NCBI RefSeq assembly: GCF_004339085.1
Contig: NZ_SMFX01000001.1
Coordinates: 2,477,975-2,541,974 of the forward strand
Length of the DNA stretch: 64,000 bases
Source: Thiogranum longum
GTDB taxonomy: Bacteria > Pseudomonadota > Gammaproteobacteria > DSM-19610
Reading direction: 5' to 3'
Shown here: in pieces, positions 43,565 through 53,077 of the stretch
Numbering within the stretch: the stretch's first letter is position 1
Layout of the letters: every line of letters begins with the position of its first letter
Notes under the pieces: generated by a model
Told to the model about the DNA's origin: nothing
Databases searched by the model: none
The model's input: only the letters and a program-made list of their open reading frames with translations
Position numbers and translations under genes: made by a program

Positions 43565-45010
43565 CTAAAGAAGCGGGCTCATCAGCTTGATAACATTCTG
43601 CATCAATCGCTGATAACCTGGACGACGCCGCCATTCCTCGAGCGTAAGCCGACGGGAATGGTCACGGTACCAGCCCTGCTGCTGTCGTAGCGCTCTGGCC
43701 ACACCGGCATCGTAAAAGATCATATTGATCTCGAAATTCAGCGCGAAAGACCGGATATCGAAATTACTCGACCCCAGGAAAGCCAGTGACTCATCAATTG
43801 TGATACTTTTTGCATGCAGCAAACCATCGACAAACAAATGAATCGTAACCCCGCTTTTAAGTAACCGTTCGTAATACCCGCGGGCAGCGTTACCCACCAG
43901 TAGCTGGTCAGACCGCAACGGAACAAGCAACTCGACCTCGACACCTTTCAGTACCGCGGTTTCCATCGCCTCAAGGAAAACCTCATCGGGTACAAAATAC
44001 GGCGTAGTAATCGTTACACTCTGGCGCGCTGCATACAGTGCCGCTACCACCAGTCGCTGGTAGTTCTCCTCGGCAAACAATGGGCCACTGGGCATGGTTT
44101 GCACGGCAATGCCATTCCCGGTATTGCCCCCGGCATCGGGGAATATATCTGGTCCATCCAGCAACTCGCCACTCTCGGTAAACCAGTCACCGACAAACAC
44201 CGCCTGCAGCTCCAGCACAACGGGACCATTCAGGCGCACCATCAGGTCATACCAGCGCAAATCCTTGTGCCCATAACCGACGTCAACAATATTCTGCGAA
44301 CCGGTATAGGCAACACGTCCATCGATGACTGCGATCTTGCGGTGATTACGCAAATCAATTCGTGACACAGCCGCTCGAAGCAGACTTACCGGCAGCGCCC
44401 GGTATAATTCAATGCCGGACTTGCGCATACGTCGTGACATTTTCCGTACAAATCGCCTTGAGCCTTGCCCGTCCACCAGCAGCCGGCACTTGACGCCACG
44501 CGCAGCAGCACGCTCAAGCGAGGCACACACCCGCTGACCGGTCTCATCGGTTGCAAATATATAAAACAGTAAATGCACATGACCTTGTGCAGCATCGATA
44601 TCTTCGACAAGTCGATTGATAAATGCGTCGGTATCAGTCAGCAAGTCGGCCCGGTTACCGAACATGATCGGCATATAACCAAGTTTTTCAGCAAGCGTTA
44701 TCGTAGGAAGGAATTTCTTCTCAAGATGCTCACCCGCATTCTCCATATGCGGCATATAGCGATTGCGCATGTCTTCCAGCCTGTCCAGTATGGCCTTGCG
44801 CTGGACCAGACGATGGCGAGGCAACCGGTTTTCTCCAATCAGAAAATACAGCACCAGCCCCGGCCAGGGGAGGAAGAAAATTACCAGCAACCAGGTCATT
44901 GCCGTACGTGGCGGATGACGTTCGACGACAACGCCAAGCATGACAAGTCTCACCAGCCATTCACTGATATAGAACCATACTGAACCGGAAATAACGGTGT
45001 CGAATGACAT
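43565..45010 (-). CDS. cls: Cardiolipin synthase (phospholipase D family)
   Basis: Inner-membrane enzyme that condenses two phosphatidylglycerols to cardiolipin. The 481-residue protein has two N-terminal membrane helices and two HKD motifs: NHRKIAVIDGRVAYTGSQN (about residues 219-237) and LLHAKSITIDESLAFLGSSN (about 398-417). Length is normal. It is the last of four leftward genes beginning with the DUF1003 gene; 6 bases separate it from the MgtC/DUF4010 gene. Confidence 0.93.
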   Translation of the reverse strand: MSFDTVISGSVWFYISEWLVRLVMLGVVVERHPPRTAMTWLLVIFFLPWPGLVLYFLIGENRLPRHRLVQRKAILDRLEDMRNRYMPHMENAGEHLEKKFLPTITLAEKLGYMPIMFGNRADLLTDTDAFINRLVEDIDAAQGHVHLLFYIFATDETGQRVCASLERAAARGVKCRLLVDGQGSRRFVRKMSRRMRKSGIELYRALPVSLLRAAVSRIDLRNHRKIAVIDGRVAYTGSQNIVDVGYGHKDLRWYDLMVRLNGPVVLELQAVFVGDWFTESGELLDGPDIFPDAGGNTGNGIAVQTMPSGPLFAEENYQRLVVAALYAARQSVTITTPYFVPDEVFLEAMETAVLKGVEVELLVPLRSDQLLVGNAARGYYERLLKSGVTIHLFVDGLLHAKSITIDESLAFLGSSNFDIRSFALNFEINMIFYDAGVARALRQQQGWYRDHSRRLTLEEWRRRPGYQRLMQNVIKLMSPLL

Positions 45011-45016
45011 TCAGAT

Positions 45017-46408
45017 CTACCCCATGCGGGACAGGACAAGACCACTGGCTATGGTTAAAAGTCCCAGCAATAGCAGGAACAGAAACACGCTACGGATATT
45101 TTTCCGTTCCCCAAGAGCAAGTGCATAGACTGCCTTTAGCAGATTATTGCTGCCAGCAGCCACCACAATAGAGCCAGCGAGCTGCTGCCCTGTCATAGAG
45201 GTATAGTGACCGCTGAGAATTGAAAGCACAAAGGGGTCGATATCTGTAAACCCGACAATAATGGAGAGCACATCAAGGCCGGTTCTGCCGAAATGGCTGA
45301 TGACCAGGTGTGTGACAACAATCATGACCACGAACAATACGGCAAATAACAGGGCAATGCCCAGTTCCAGCGGATTGGAACGCTCAAGGTCTGGCGGCAT
45401 ACCAGGATCTGCAGTGGCCTTTTTATCAACGTATACCGCAACAGCAATTGACAGGAAACCAAAAATCAGCAGTGGCGGTGCAGCCTGGAGCAACAGCTGT
45501 GGATTCATAATGGCAACAAGAATCAACAGCCTGAGGTACATCATGCCAGTAGCTGAAATAATACCTGCATTCAATGATGGGTCAGCTTTGCCCAGACCTT
45601 TGCTCTTGCGGGCCAGCACCACTGTTGTTGCTGTGCTGGAGTAAAGTCCACCAAGCAGACCGGTAACCAGGTAACCCTGTCGGGTGAGTAGATACTTTCT
45701 CAGGATATAACCGATATAGGAAATACTGGACACCACTACTACGGCCAGCCAGATCTTGAACGGTGTGGCGGGCACATAGGAAGAAATCGGCGTATCAGGC
45801 AGGAGCGGCAGGATGACTCCGGATAGCAGCATGAACTTGGCCAGGACAGGCATCTCCCGGGGATCTATATGCTCGACAAAACGATGGGTCTGTTTCCATG
45901 TGCTGAGTGTGAAAACCAGGGAGACAAATACAAGAACAAGGAACCAGGGGGGTTGCAGGGAAATAATGGCGCCAAAGGTATAGACAATGAGTGCAATCAA
46001 CGGTTGCAGCAAACCGGTTTGTCCACTCTTCAGTTTATAGTGATAGAACAGGCTGAAAAACAACAGCAAGCCCGCCATACCTGCCAGATAAAGACGGTAT
46101 TCAGGGTCAAGGATGAACAGCAGGTAACCGAGTATTGCGATGAAGGTAAAGGTACGGCTGGTTCCCAGGCTGATAGCCGGTATCTCGGGACGTTCCTTGC
46201 TTCTGAGCAGAATATATTCACGAAACTCCAGCCCCGTTAGAAAACCAAACAGGGCCACCAGGGCAAAGCGAAACCAGATCTGGGACAACAGCTCGCTGAT
46301 CAGTGACGCGTTATCCACGAAAGGTGATTTCCTCCATTGCGCTCGAACCTTATCATCTTGAATCAGGTAACCCGCCATGTCTGGCAAGCCACCTGTAATC
46401 TTCAACAT
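45017..46408 (-). CDS. MgtC/SapB and DUF4010 membrane protein
   Basis: The 463-residue polytopic protein begins with an MgtC/SapB-like part (ALVALFGFLTGLEFREYILLRSKERPEI, about residues 49-76; SRTFTFIAILGYLLF). A DUF4010-type part follows (GYLVTGLLGGLYSSTATTVVLARKS, about 245-269; GFTDIDPFVLSI; AGSIVVAAGSNNLLKAVYALALG). Transport activity is probable but the substrate is unknown. It shares one base with the DedA gene upstream. Confidence 0.9.
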   Translation of the reverse strand: MLKITGGLPDMAGYLIQDDKVRAQWRKSPFVDNASLISELLSQIWFRFALVALFGFLTGLEFREYILLRSKERPEIPAISLGTSRTFTFIAILGYLLFILDPEYRLYLAGMAGLLLFFSLFYHYKLKSGQTGLLQPLIALIVYTFGAIISLQPPWFLVLVFVSLVFTLSTWKQTHRFVEHIDPREMPVLAKFMLLSGVILPLLPDTPISSYVPATPFKIWLAVVVVSSISYIGYILRKYLLTRQGYLVTGLLGGLYSSTATTVVLARKSKGLGKADPSLNAGIISATGMMYLRLLILVAIMNPQLLLQAAPPLLIFGFLSIAVAVYVDKKATADPGMPPDLERSNPLELGIALLFAVLFVVMIVVTHLVISHFGRTGLDVLSIIVGFTDIDPFVLSILSGHYTSMTGQQLAGSIVVAAGSNNLLKAVYALALGERKNIRSVFLFLLLLGLLTIASGLVLSRMG

Positions 46409-47016
46409 TACACGTGATGATGTTTACGCCCACGCCATAGTATGAGTAACATTGCCAACAGCGCGAACCCGGCACTCAGCCATATGCGCTGTTCGCTATT
46501 AAGGTTATACCACAGGATCGTCAACCAGTGTCCGCCGCTCAGGTAAAGTAATAACCAGATGAATATTGCAGCGGTATCGATCAGATAAAAGGTGAACAGG
46601 CGAACGCCAAGCACACCGGCCGTTATCGGTACCATCGGGTGGATCACGAACATAATACGCCCGACAAACAGGGCAACGGGACCATAGTGTTTGAAAAGCG
46701 TTTTGGCGCGGTTCTGCAAATCCCTGGAGCCGCTCCAGCCGAGCTTGTGTTGCCACTCGGTGTAACCGAGCCGGCCAAGCCAGTAGCCGATACTGTCAGT
46801 CAGGACAGCGCCTGTCATGGCGCAAAACAGCACCTGCCAGAAATCGATCAAGCCATGGCCTGACAACGAACCAATAACAGGAACCAGTATGACTCCTGGA
46901 AGCAGCAAACCGATGACCGGGCTGGATTCCAGAAAGATCAAAAATGCGATGGTCGGACAGGGCCAGGGGCTGTTCGTCAGCCAGTTTACAAAGCTGTCAA
47001 CAAAAGCATTCATCAT
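46408..47016 (-). CDS. DedA-family membrane protein
   Basis: The 202-residue protein is a DedA (SNARE-associated) family member implicated in undecaprenyl phosphate or phospholipid flipping and envelope homeostasis. Signatures: FLESSPVIGLLLPGVILVPVIGSL (about residues 28-51), LTDSIGYWLGRLGY and LFVGRIMFVIHPMVPITAGVLGV (about 115-137). It has about five hydrophobic segments. Its start overlaps the upstream DUF1003 gene by 4 bases, consistent with translation coupling. Confidence 0.93.
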   Translation of the reverse strand: MMNAFVDSFVNWLTNSPWPCPTIAFLIFLESSPVIGLLLPGVILVPVIGSLSGHGLIDFWQVLFCAMTGAVLTDSIGYWLGRLGYTEWQHKLGWSGSRDLQNRAKTLFKHYGPVALFVGRIMFVIHPMVPITAGVLGVRLFTFYLIDTAAIFIWLLLYLSGGHWLTILWYNLNSEQRIWLSAGFALLAMLLILWRGRKHHHV

Positions 47017-47552
47017 CCCTTCTTTTGCATATCACTTAGCATTTCCGCCTGCAGCGCCTGAAATGCCGCTAGCAACGAAAGTACCAGGTTAAGCAGGATA
47101 TACGGGTAGGGATCGAATGGGTTGAGTAAAATGGAAACAGTATTGAGAATAATCCAGACGACAAGCAGGGTACTGAATGAAATTATGAAACGCCAGCTGC
47201 CACCGAACTCGGCGACCTTATCCGCTACGCACTCTCCAAAGCTCAGCGTTTGATCATATTCCTCGTCAATGTTCTCTGATAACAACGCCTTGTTCTCCAG
47301 GCTCGCTACTACCTCCTGCTCCAGGTCATCCAGTTCACCCAGATCCTTCCGCATTTGATGGCGAATATAATTCGTGCGAATCTGGTTAAGGCAGGCGTAA
47401 CAGATATAACCGGAGGAAGACCAGTCCGGTGCTTTTTCACAAATCAGTGGCAGTAATTCTTCGCGCACCAGGTGGCCTGGCAACAGTTCACGTTGTGGCT
47501 TGCTCTTGTGACAGACCTGACAGATTAAAAAGTGTTGAGAACGTGATGTCAT
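47013..47552 (-). CDS. DUF1003 protein with N-terminal zinc-ribbon-like region
   Basis: The 179-residue protein has CQVC and CYAC pairs (about residues 11-14 and 51-54), like a zinc ribbon, then a DUF1003 domain with two membrane helices: FGGSWRFIISFSTLLVVWIILN and FDPYPYILLNLVLSLLAAFQA. DUF1003 proteins normally end with a LAALQAPIIMMSQNR helix; this one ends AFQALQAEMLSDMQKKG, so the tail is altered or truncated. Function is unknown. It begins the four-gene operon DUF1003-DedA-MgtC-Cls. Confidence 0.85.
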   Translation of the reverse strand: MTSRSQHFLICQVCHKSKPQRELLPGHLVREELLPLICEKAPDWSSSGYICYACLNQIRTNYIRHQMRKDLGELDDLEQEVVASLENKALLSENIDEEYDQTLSFGECVADKVAEFGGSWRFIISFSTLLVVWIILNTVSILLNPFDPYPYILLNLVLSLLAAFQALQAEMLSDMQKKG

Positions 47553-47632
47553 GAGTCATGCCCTGAATCTTGTGGTCAATTCCAAATGAAATCTGGTGCC
47601 GTTGATACCGTATAGTATCACTGTGGCTTACT

Positions 47633-48801
47633 TCAGTCTGTGGCATCTTCCTCGTTGGCAGGCAAGGGTATACTATCATCGCTTGATTCAACTTCCAGCA
47701 AGCGCGCATCAATGTCTGACATCAACTTCCGGTAGGTATCGATGCCAATCGAACCTTGCTGCCAGATTTCCAGTAACTGCGATTTCTCGAATTGCAGCAT
47801 TCGACGGCGCAACTGGACAAGCGCTTCATGAAAATGCAGTTGAGGATCCAGGTCAATAGCGTCCAGACGGTCGTTCGCCTCACCCATACGCTTCCGGTAT
47901 TCCGATTCGACCCTATCAAGCACCCGCGCATCGATGAAACCCTTGTCACGCAATCGGCTGATTTCAATCAGCACGTCAGCAGAAAATTGCAGGCTGGCAC
48001 GCGCCAGTTCATAGGCTGCCATAGATTCACACTGGCCCAGCAGGCCAAGATATCGCGCCAACGGCGTCATGCTCAGACCCTGTACAAAAATTGATAGCAG
48101 GACAACACCGAACACCAGGTTGACAAGTGTCTCGCGCAAGGGCAGGTAGGCAGGCTCAATACCAGCACCATGGAAAGTGCGCCACGCAGTCCACCCCAGC
48201 TAAGCACGAGGGCCCAACTATGCGGAATACGCGCCGACGTCCAGGCCAGGGCACCGCTGGTTACTGCCACTACCAGGGCGCGTGCCAGCGTCATTGCCAG
48301 ATATGCAAGAAGGATCAGTGGCCAGACTGCCCACAGCGCATCAAGACGAATCTCAAAACCCATTAGTAAAAATACCAATGAATTGAGCGCAAAGCCAAGG
48401 TACTCCCAGAAGGTATTTGCTGCCACCCGCCGGGAAGGTGACATGCCGTGCCCCAAACCATAGTTGCCGCATATCAAACCGGCAGCCACAGTGCTGATAA
48501 CACCTGAGAAGTCCATCTGATCGGCGAACAGGAAAGAACCGTAGGCAGCAACCATGGTGAGAGTAATGGCGACCATCGCATCATCAATGCGTCGCAAGGC
48601 CTGCGCAACCAGCAAACCTATGATGCCGCCTACCGCAAGCCCGCCACCTGAAACACGAAGAAACTCTACCAGCAACTGGCTGATGGATGTATGAGTGCCC
48701 GCCAGAAGCGCCAATACCAGCAGCTACCCGGACAGTCCTTGTGGTCGTATCACCAGCCCTGCAACGATCATCGGGACGGAGACGGGGAGCGACATGTCCA
48801 T
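47633..48801 (-). pseudogene. Decayed CPA1-type Na+/H+ antiporter
   Basis: Pieces of one CPA1 antiporter are spread over two frames. An N-terminal scrap (MDMSLPVSVPMIVAGLVIRPQGLSG then TAG, 48724-48801) resembles the second helix of the family. In the same frame 48073-48714 carries LVVAVTSGALAWTSARIPHSWALVLSWGGLRGALSMVLVLSLP, the middle and late helices. The gene then needs a -1 shift near 48130 to reach YLPLRETLVNLVFGVVLLSIFVQGLSMTPLARYLGL at 48139-47633, with the normal cytosolic tail. About 130 residues between the first scrap and the rest are missing. Internal deletion, stop and frameshift make function very unlikely. Confidence 0.85.
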
Positions 48802-48882
48802 TTCACAGATATAATGGAGCGTGCCCTGATGTGAGTGGGAGCATATCTGCGGCTTCCGGATTCATCGTCAGTCGGAACTGTC

Positions 48883-49293
48883 TCAGACGTACCGCGCCTC
48901 GCGCACCATTGGCCGGTCTTCCTGTTGCCAGCGGATGATGCCGCCAGCAAGACTGATGACATTCTCGAACCCCATCTGCCTGAGTGTGGCTGCTGCCATG
49001 GCCGAGCGCCCGCCCGTTGCACAATACGCTACAACCGGGCGGCTTCGCGCCTCTACCAGTTCAGGCTGATGCTTTGGATACTCCGTATCCGCTGCGGCTT
49101 CCAGAATGCCGCGCGGGACCAGCATCGCACCCTTGATATGTCCCTGTTCGTGTTCACTGGGCTCACGCACATCAAGAATCAGCAGCTCCTCGACTTCACT
49201 CAGCATGCCCTCCAGTTGTTCCGGTGTGACTTCTTCGATCTGTGCTTTCGCCGCCTTGACGAAGTCCATCAGGGTAAGGGGTGCCATGGTCAT
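48883..49293 (-). CDS. Single-domain rhodanese
   Basis: The 136-residue protein is a single rhodanese domain with the active-site Cys in AYCATGGRSAMAAATL (about residues 89-104) and the LDVREPSEHEQGHIKGAMLVPRG strand-helix pair (about 40-62). It can carry persulfide sulfur. I chose the ATG at 49293 because AGAGG precedes it; an upstream ATG at 49353 is less likely. It lies between the tRNA-Met gene and the antiporter remnant. Confidence 0.92.
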   Translation of the reverse strand: MTMAPLTLMDFVKAAKAQIEEVTPEQLEGMLSEVEELLILDVREPSEHEQGHIKGAMLVPRGILEAAADTEYPKHQPELVEARSRPVVAYCATGGRSAMAAATLRQMGFENVISLAGGIIRWQQEDRPMVREARYV

Positions 49294-49363
49294 GCTGAAA
49301 CCTCTCAGTTCGGGTTCTTGTACGGCACATCGGAGCTGCGTGTCATACAACAATAAAGGGATA

Positions 49364-49440
49364 TGGTAGCAAGGGGCGGATTCGAACCGCCGACCCCAGC
49401 ATTATGAGTGCTGTGCTCTAACCAACTGAGCTACCTTGCC
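49364..49440 (-). tRNA. tRNA-Met (elongator, anticodon CAT)
   Basis: On the minus strand a 77-nt cloverleaf: acceptor GGCAAGG/CCTTGCT-ACCA, D arm TAGCTCAGTTGGTTAGAGC, anticodon arm CAGCA-CTCATAA-TGCTG and T arm CGGCGG-TTCGAAT-CCGCC. Loop positions 34-36 are CAT. It follows ychF on the same strand, as in Pseudomonas. Confidence 0.97.
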
Positions 49441-49532
49441 ATTAGCTGTCTGCGGCCCGCAGGCCGCGAAAGAGGCGAAATTGTAGGGATTTCACGCCGC
49501 GCTGTCCAGCCGCCAGCGCGAAATCAGGCTTC

Positions 49533-50624
49533 CTAGACGTTAAAGCGGAAATGCATGACATCGCCGTCCTGCACCACATAGTCCTTGCCTTCCAGGCGCA
49601 GCTTACCGGCCTCTTTGGCGCCCTGCTCACCGCCACAGGCAATGAAATCCTCATAAGATGTCACCTCGGCACGGATGAAGCCTTTCTGGAAATCTGTGTG
49701 AATCACCCCGGCCGCTTCCGGCGCCGTGGCGCCAACCCGCACCGTCCAGGCCCGCACTTCCTTAACCCCCGCCGTGAAATAGGTATGCAGGCCGAGCAGG
49801 CGGTAACCGGCGCGAATCACCCGGTTCAGGCCAGGTTCTTCCAGCCCCAGTTCTTCGAGAAACACTTGCTGCTCATCTTCATCCAGTTCCACCAGCTCTG
49901 CCTCAATCGCAGCACAGACCGGCACGACCACTGCGTCCTCGTTTTCAGCCAGTTTGCGTACCGTGTCAAGGAGGGGATTATTCTCTAAGCCATCTTCCGC
50001 TACATTGGCGATATACATGGTGGGTTTCAATGTCAGCAGGTGCAGGTCATAGAGATGCGCACGCTGGTCATCATCCAGCGACATGGAACGTGCCATGCGC
50101 CCTTCGTCGAGATGGGCTTTCAGTGGCTCCAGTATGGCGAGCCTGGCCTTTGCATCCTTGTCACCGCCCTTGGCCAGCTTGCCAACGCGATGTTGCGCCT
50201 TCTCTACCGTGTCGAGATCCGCCAGCGCCAGTTCAGTATTAATCACTTCAATGTCCGACAAGGGGTCGACCTTACCCTCGACATGTACCACGTTATCATC
50301 CTCGAAGCAGCGTACTACATGCACAATAGCGTCGGTTTCACGGATATTGGCAAGGAACTTGTTGCCGAGGCCTTCGCCCTTTGAAGCGCCCGCCACCAGC
50401 CCGGCGATGTCGACGAATTCCATAGCTGTGGGCAGCACACGTTCCGGCTTTACGATTTCTGCCAGCGCATCAAGCCGTGTGTCCGGCACGGGCACGACAC
50501 CGACATTTGGATCGATGGTACAGAACGGGTAATTTTCCGCCTGGATTTCCGCACGCGTCAGAGCGTTGAACAGTGTCGATTTACCCACATTTGGCAAACC
50601 GACGATTCCACATTTAAATCCCAT
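49533..50624 (-). CDS. ychF: Redox-regulated ATPase YchF (Obg family)
   Basis: YchF is a P-loop NTPase that prefers ATP and binds ribosomes and catalase mRNA in some species. The 363-residue protein has G1 [15 protein letters not shown] (residues 8-22), the YchF-type G4 NVAEDG (in place of NKxD), and a C-terminal TGS domain ([15 protein letters not shown], about residues 275-290). Length is standard. It is the last protein gene of the leftward lolB-ychF block. Confidence 0.98.
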   Translation of the reverse strand: MGFKCGIVGLPNVGKSTLFNALTRAEIQAENYPFCTIDPNVGVVPVPDTRLDALAEIVKPERVLPTAMEFVDIAGLVAGASKGEGLGNKFLANIRETDAIVHVVRCFEDDNVVHVEGKVDPLSDIEVINTELALADLDTVEKAQHRVGKLAKGGDKDAKARLAILEPLKAHLDEGRMARSMSLDDDQRAHLYDLHLLTLKPTMYIANVAEDGLENNPLLDTVRKLAENEDAVVVPVCAAIEAELVELDEDEQQVFLEELGLEEPGLNRVIRAGYRLLGLHTYFTAGVKEVRAWTVRVGATAPEAAGVIHTDFQKGFIRAEVTSYEDFIACGGEQGAKEAGKLRLEGKDYVVQDGDVMHFRFNV

Positions 50625-50651
50625 AAGGTCTCACTTCAACTGAATGCAACA

Positions 50652-51230
50652 TCACTTTTGTGTGTGCAGTGTATGCATGGCTTTTTCGATCTGACCTTCC
50701 ACCACACCGGGCATCACGTCCAGCGCATCGCAGATCGCGTCTTCGATCAGACGTCGGTCACTCACAGAGGGTTTCTTCAGTACATAGTCAACCACCTGGT
50801 CACGGTGCCCCGGGTGACCGATGCCGATACGCAGACGATAGAAATCCTTGCTGCCAAGATGGCTGATAAGATCGCGCAAACCGTTATGGCCTCCGTGACC
50901 GCCCCCCTTCTTCAGCCGCACGGTGCCCGGCTCCAGATCAAGCTCATCATGAACCACCAGTATCTGCTCGACGGGAATCTTGAAGAAACGCATCAGGGCG
51001 CCAACAGCCTGCCCGCTGCGGTTCATGAAGGTCAGTGGCTTTTGCAACCGGCATTCGTTCCCGTCCAGCTGGCAGCGCGCAACTTCACTGTGGAAACGCG
51101 GCTCGGCATGAAATTCCTGCCGGCAACGCCGTGCCAGATCATCCACAAACCAAAACCCGGCGTTATGCCGGGTTGGTTCGTACTCGGAACCGGGGTTACC
51201 CAGTCCCACGATGAGCTGAATCGCCGGCAC
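50652..51230 (-). CDS. pth: Peptidyl-tRNA hydrolase
   Basis: Pth frees tRNA from peptidyl-tRNA dropped by the ribosome. The 192-residue protein shows VGLGNPGSEYEPTRHNAGFWFVD (about residues 8-30, with catalytic His in TRHN), KPLTFMNRSGQAVGAL, VVHDELDLEPGTVRLKKGGGHGGHNGLRDL (about 92-121) and RLRIGIGHPG. All catalytic residues are present. It is 12 bases after rplY. Confidence 0.98.
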   Translation of the reverse strand: MPAIQLIVGLGNPGSEYEPTRHNAGFWFVDDLARRCRQEFHAEPRFHSEVARCQLDGNECRLQKPLTFMNRSGQAVGALMRFFKIPVEQILVVHDELDLEPGTVRLKKGGGHGGHNGLRDLISHLGSKDFYRLRIGIGHPGHRDQVVDYVLKKPSVSDRRLIEDAICDALDVMPGVVEGQIEKAMHTLHTQK

Positions 51231-51242
51231 CGGCCGGTTCGA

Positions 51243-51896
51243 TCAGCCTTCGCCGTCGGTGGCGGCTTCTTCACCACCTTCGGCAGCTGCGGTTTCATCG
51301 GCTTCTTCCTCATCACCGCCACCCTTGGGTGCATGAACTGCGGCAATGGCAAGATCATGACCTTCACCTCGTCCCAGTTCGACCAGACTCGCACTTTCCG
51401 GCAGTGTCAGTTCACTCAGGTGGACGGAATCACCGATCTCCAGCCCGGATACATCGACTTCGATATATTCAGGCAGATGATTCGGCAGAACATCGACCGC
51501 TACTTCAACCACATCATGTGTAACCAGACCACCGGCCTTCACACCCGGCGCTATGTCCGCACCGGTAAAGTGCAATGGCACATTGACACGGATTGGCTTT
51601 TTCTCGTCGATACGCATGAAATCCATGTGCATGACAACCGGCTTGGCCGGGTGGCGCTGCATATCACGCAACACAGCCTTGCTGACCTTGCCATCGATGT
51701 TCACGGCGAGGATATGGGAATAGAAGGCTTCATGATCCAGGCGTTTGAGGATCTCACTGTGCTTCAGCTTGATGGATTGCGGATCCTGATCCGCACCATA
51801 GATCACAGCCGGCACCATGCCTTCGCGACGCAGGCGGCGGCTCGCACCTTTCCCCTCGTCTGTACGCGACTCGGCTTCGAGTTCAAAAATAGACAT
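51243..51896 (-). CDS. rplY: 50S ribosomal protein L25 (CTC form)
   Basis: The 217-residue protein is the long L25/CTC type: an N-terminal 5S-rRNA-binding barrel (RTDEGKGASRRLRREGMVPAVIYG, about residues 12-35) and a C-terminal domain (FTGADIAPGVKAGGLVTHDVVEVAVD, about 109-134) with an acidic tail rich in Glu and Ala. It sits between prs and pth, the normal order. Confidence 0.97.
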   Translation of the reverse strand: MSIFELEAESRTDEGKGASRRLRREGMVPAVIYGADQDPQSIKLKHSEILKRLDHEAFYSHILAVNIDGKVSKAVLRDMQRHPAKPVVMHMDFMRIDEKKPIRVNVPLHFTGADIAPGVKAGGLVTHDVVEVAVDVLPNHLPEYIEVDVSGLEIGDSVHLSELTLPESASLVELGRGEGHDLAIAAVHAPKGGGDEEEADETAAAEGGEEAATDGEG

Positions 51897-51914
51897 AACA
51901 TTAACTCCAGATTC

Positions 51915-51944
51915 AAATAAATAACTCCCCCGCGACCAGGGGAG
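51915..51944 (-). terminator. Hairpin between prs and rplY
   Basis: On the minus strand CTCCCC and GGGGAG form a 6-bp stem around TGGTCGCG, followed by TTATTTATTT. The stem is short and the T tract interrupted, so partial termination or attenuation is more likely than a complete stop. Confidence 0.5.
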
Positions 51945-51980
51945 ACCGTTCAGCCCGGCGTACTCACGCCGAACCGCTCG

Positions 51981-52955
51981 TCAGTCCATAAACATGGTGC
52001 TGACAGATTCTTCATTGTTGATGCGGCGAATCGCTTCGGCCAGCATCTCGGTAATACTCAGCTGCCGGATACGCGTACAGGCCTGCGCATCCGGGCGCAA
52101 CGGAATAGTATCCGTCACCACCAGTTCATCGAGATCCGAATTACTGATGTTCTTGATGGCATCACCCGAAAGTACCGGGTGCGTACAGTACGCCGCCACC
52201 CTTATTGCGCCGTTGTCCTTCAACGCCTTCGCTGCCTGGCACAGTGTGCCGGCAGTATCCACCAGGTCATCGACCAGTACGCAACTGCGACCCTCGACTT
52301 CACCGATGATGTGCATCACCTTGGCCACATTGGCCTTGGGGCGACGCTTGTCGATAATCGCCAGGTCGGCATCATCCAGCCGTTTGGCCAGCGCACGCGC
52401 CCTCACGACGCCTCCAACATCCGGTGATACCACCATCAGGTCCGGGGTCTTCTTGCGCCACACATCACCCAACAGGATCGGTGAGGCGTATACATTGTCC
52501 ACCGGCACATCGAAAAAACCCTGGATCTGCTCCGAGTGCAAATCTACCGTCAGCACCCGGTCGGCACCGACGTTGCCGATCATCTGCGCCACCACACGAG
52601 CCGTAATCGGTACCCGTGAGGAACGTGGCCGACGATCCTGACGCGCATAACCAAAGTACGGAATCACCGTGGTGATGCGTGCAGCCGAAGCGCGGCGCAG
52701 CGCATCAACCATGACCAGTAGCTCAATCAGGTTGTCGTTAGTTGGAGAACAGGTCGGCTGGATCACAAATACATCGCGACCACGCACGTTCTCCATGATC
52801 TCGACCATGCTCTCGCCGTCGCTGAACTTGCCGACAACGCACTTGCCCAGGTTCAGCCTCAGATGATTGGCAATTGCCTGCGCCAGTGGCGGGTTGGCAT
52901 TGCCTGAAAACACCATCAGACGGTTTTCTGCATCCGTTGAAGGCATGCCTATCAT
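51981..52955 (-). CDS. prs: Ribose-phosphate pyrophosphokinase
   Basis: Prs makes PRPP from ribose-5-phosphate and ATP for nucleotide, His and Trp synthesis. The 324-residue protein shows [37 protein letters not shown] (about residues 41-77), the ATP-binding [10 protein letters not shown] (about 101-110) and the PRPP loop [17 protein letters not shown] (about 221-237). A start at codon 4 (MPSTDAE) is also possible. The tRNA-Gln gene lies just upstream. Confidence 0.98.
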   Translation of the reverse strand: MIGMPSTDAENRLMVFSGNANPPLAQAIANHLRLNLGKCVVGKFSDGESMVEIMENVRGRDVFVIQPTCSPTNDNLIELLVMVDALRRASAARITTVIPYFGYARQDRRPRSSRVPITARVVAQMIGNVGADRVLTVDLHSEQIQGFFDVPVDNVYASPILLGDVWRKKTPDLMVVSPDVGGVVRARALAKRLDDADLAIIDKRRPKANVAKVMHIIGEVEGRSCVLVDDLVDTAGTLCQAAKALKDNGAIRVAAYCTHPVLSGDAIKNISNSDLDELVVTDTIPLRPDAQACTRIRQLSITEMLAEAIRRINNEESVSTMFMD

Positions 52956-52993
52956 GCTGTCGCCATCCTGTTCCGGTCGAAGTCAAAAATTAT

Positions 52994-53068
52994 TGGCTGG
53001 GGCGGCAGGATTCGAACCTGCGTATGCCGGGATCAAAACCCGGTGCCTGGCCGCTTGGCGACGCCCCA
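52994..53068 (-). tRNA. tRNA-Gln (anticodon TTG)
   Basis: On the minus strand a 75-nt cloverleaf: acceptor TGGGGCG/CGCCCCA-GCCA, D arm CGCCAAGCGG, anticodon arm CCGGG-TTTTGAT-CCCGG and T arm GCAGG-TTCGAAT-CCTGC. Loop positions 34-36 are TTG. The U1-A72 weak first pair is typical of glutamine tRNA. It sits between ispE and prs as in Pseudomonas. Confidence 0.97.
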
Positions 53069-53077
53069 AAAATCGTT

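Noticed and set aside
50658..51920. 420-codon open frame on the plus strand
   Set aside because: Antisense to pth and rplY, which are certain; the composition is that of a shadow frame.
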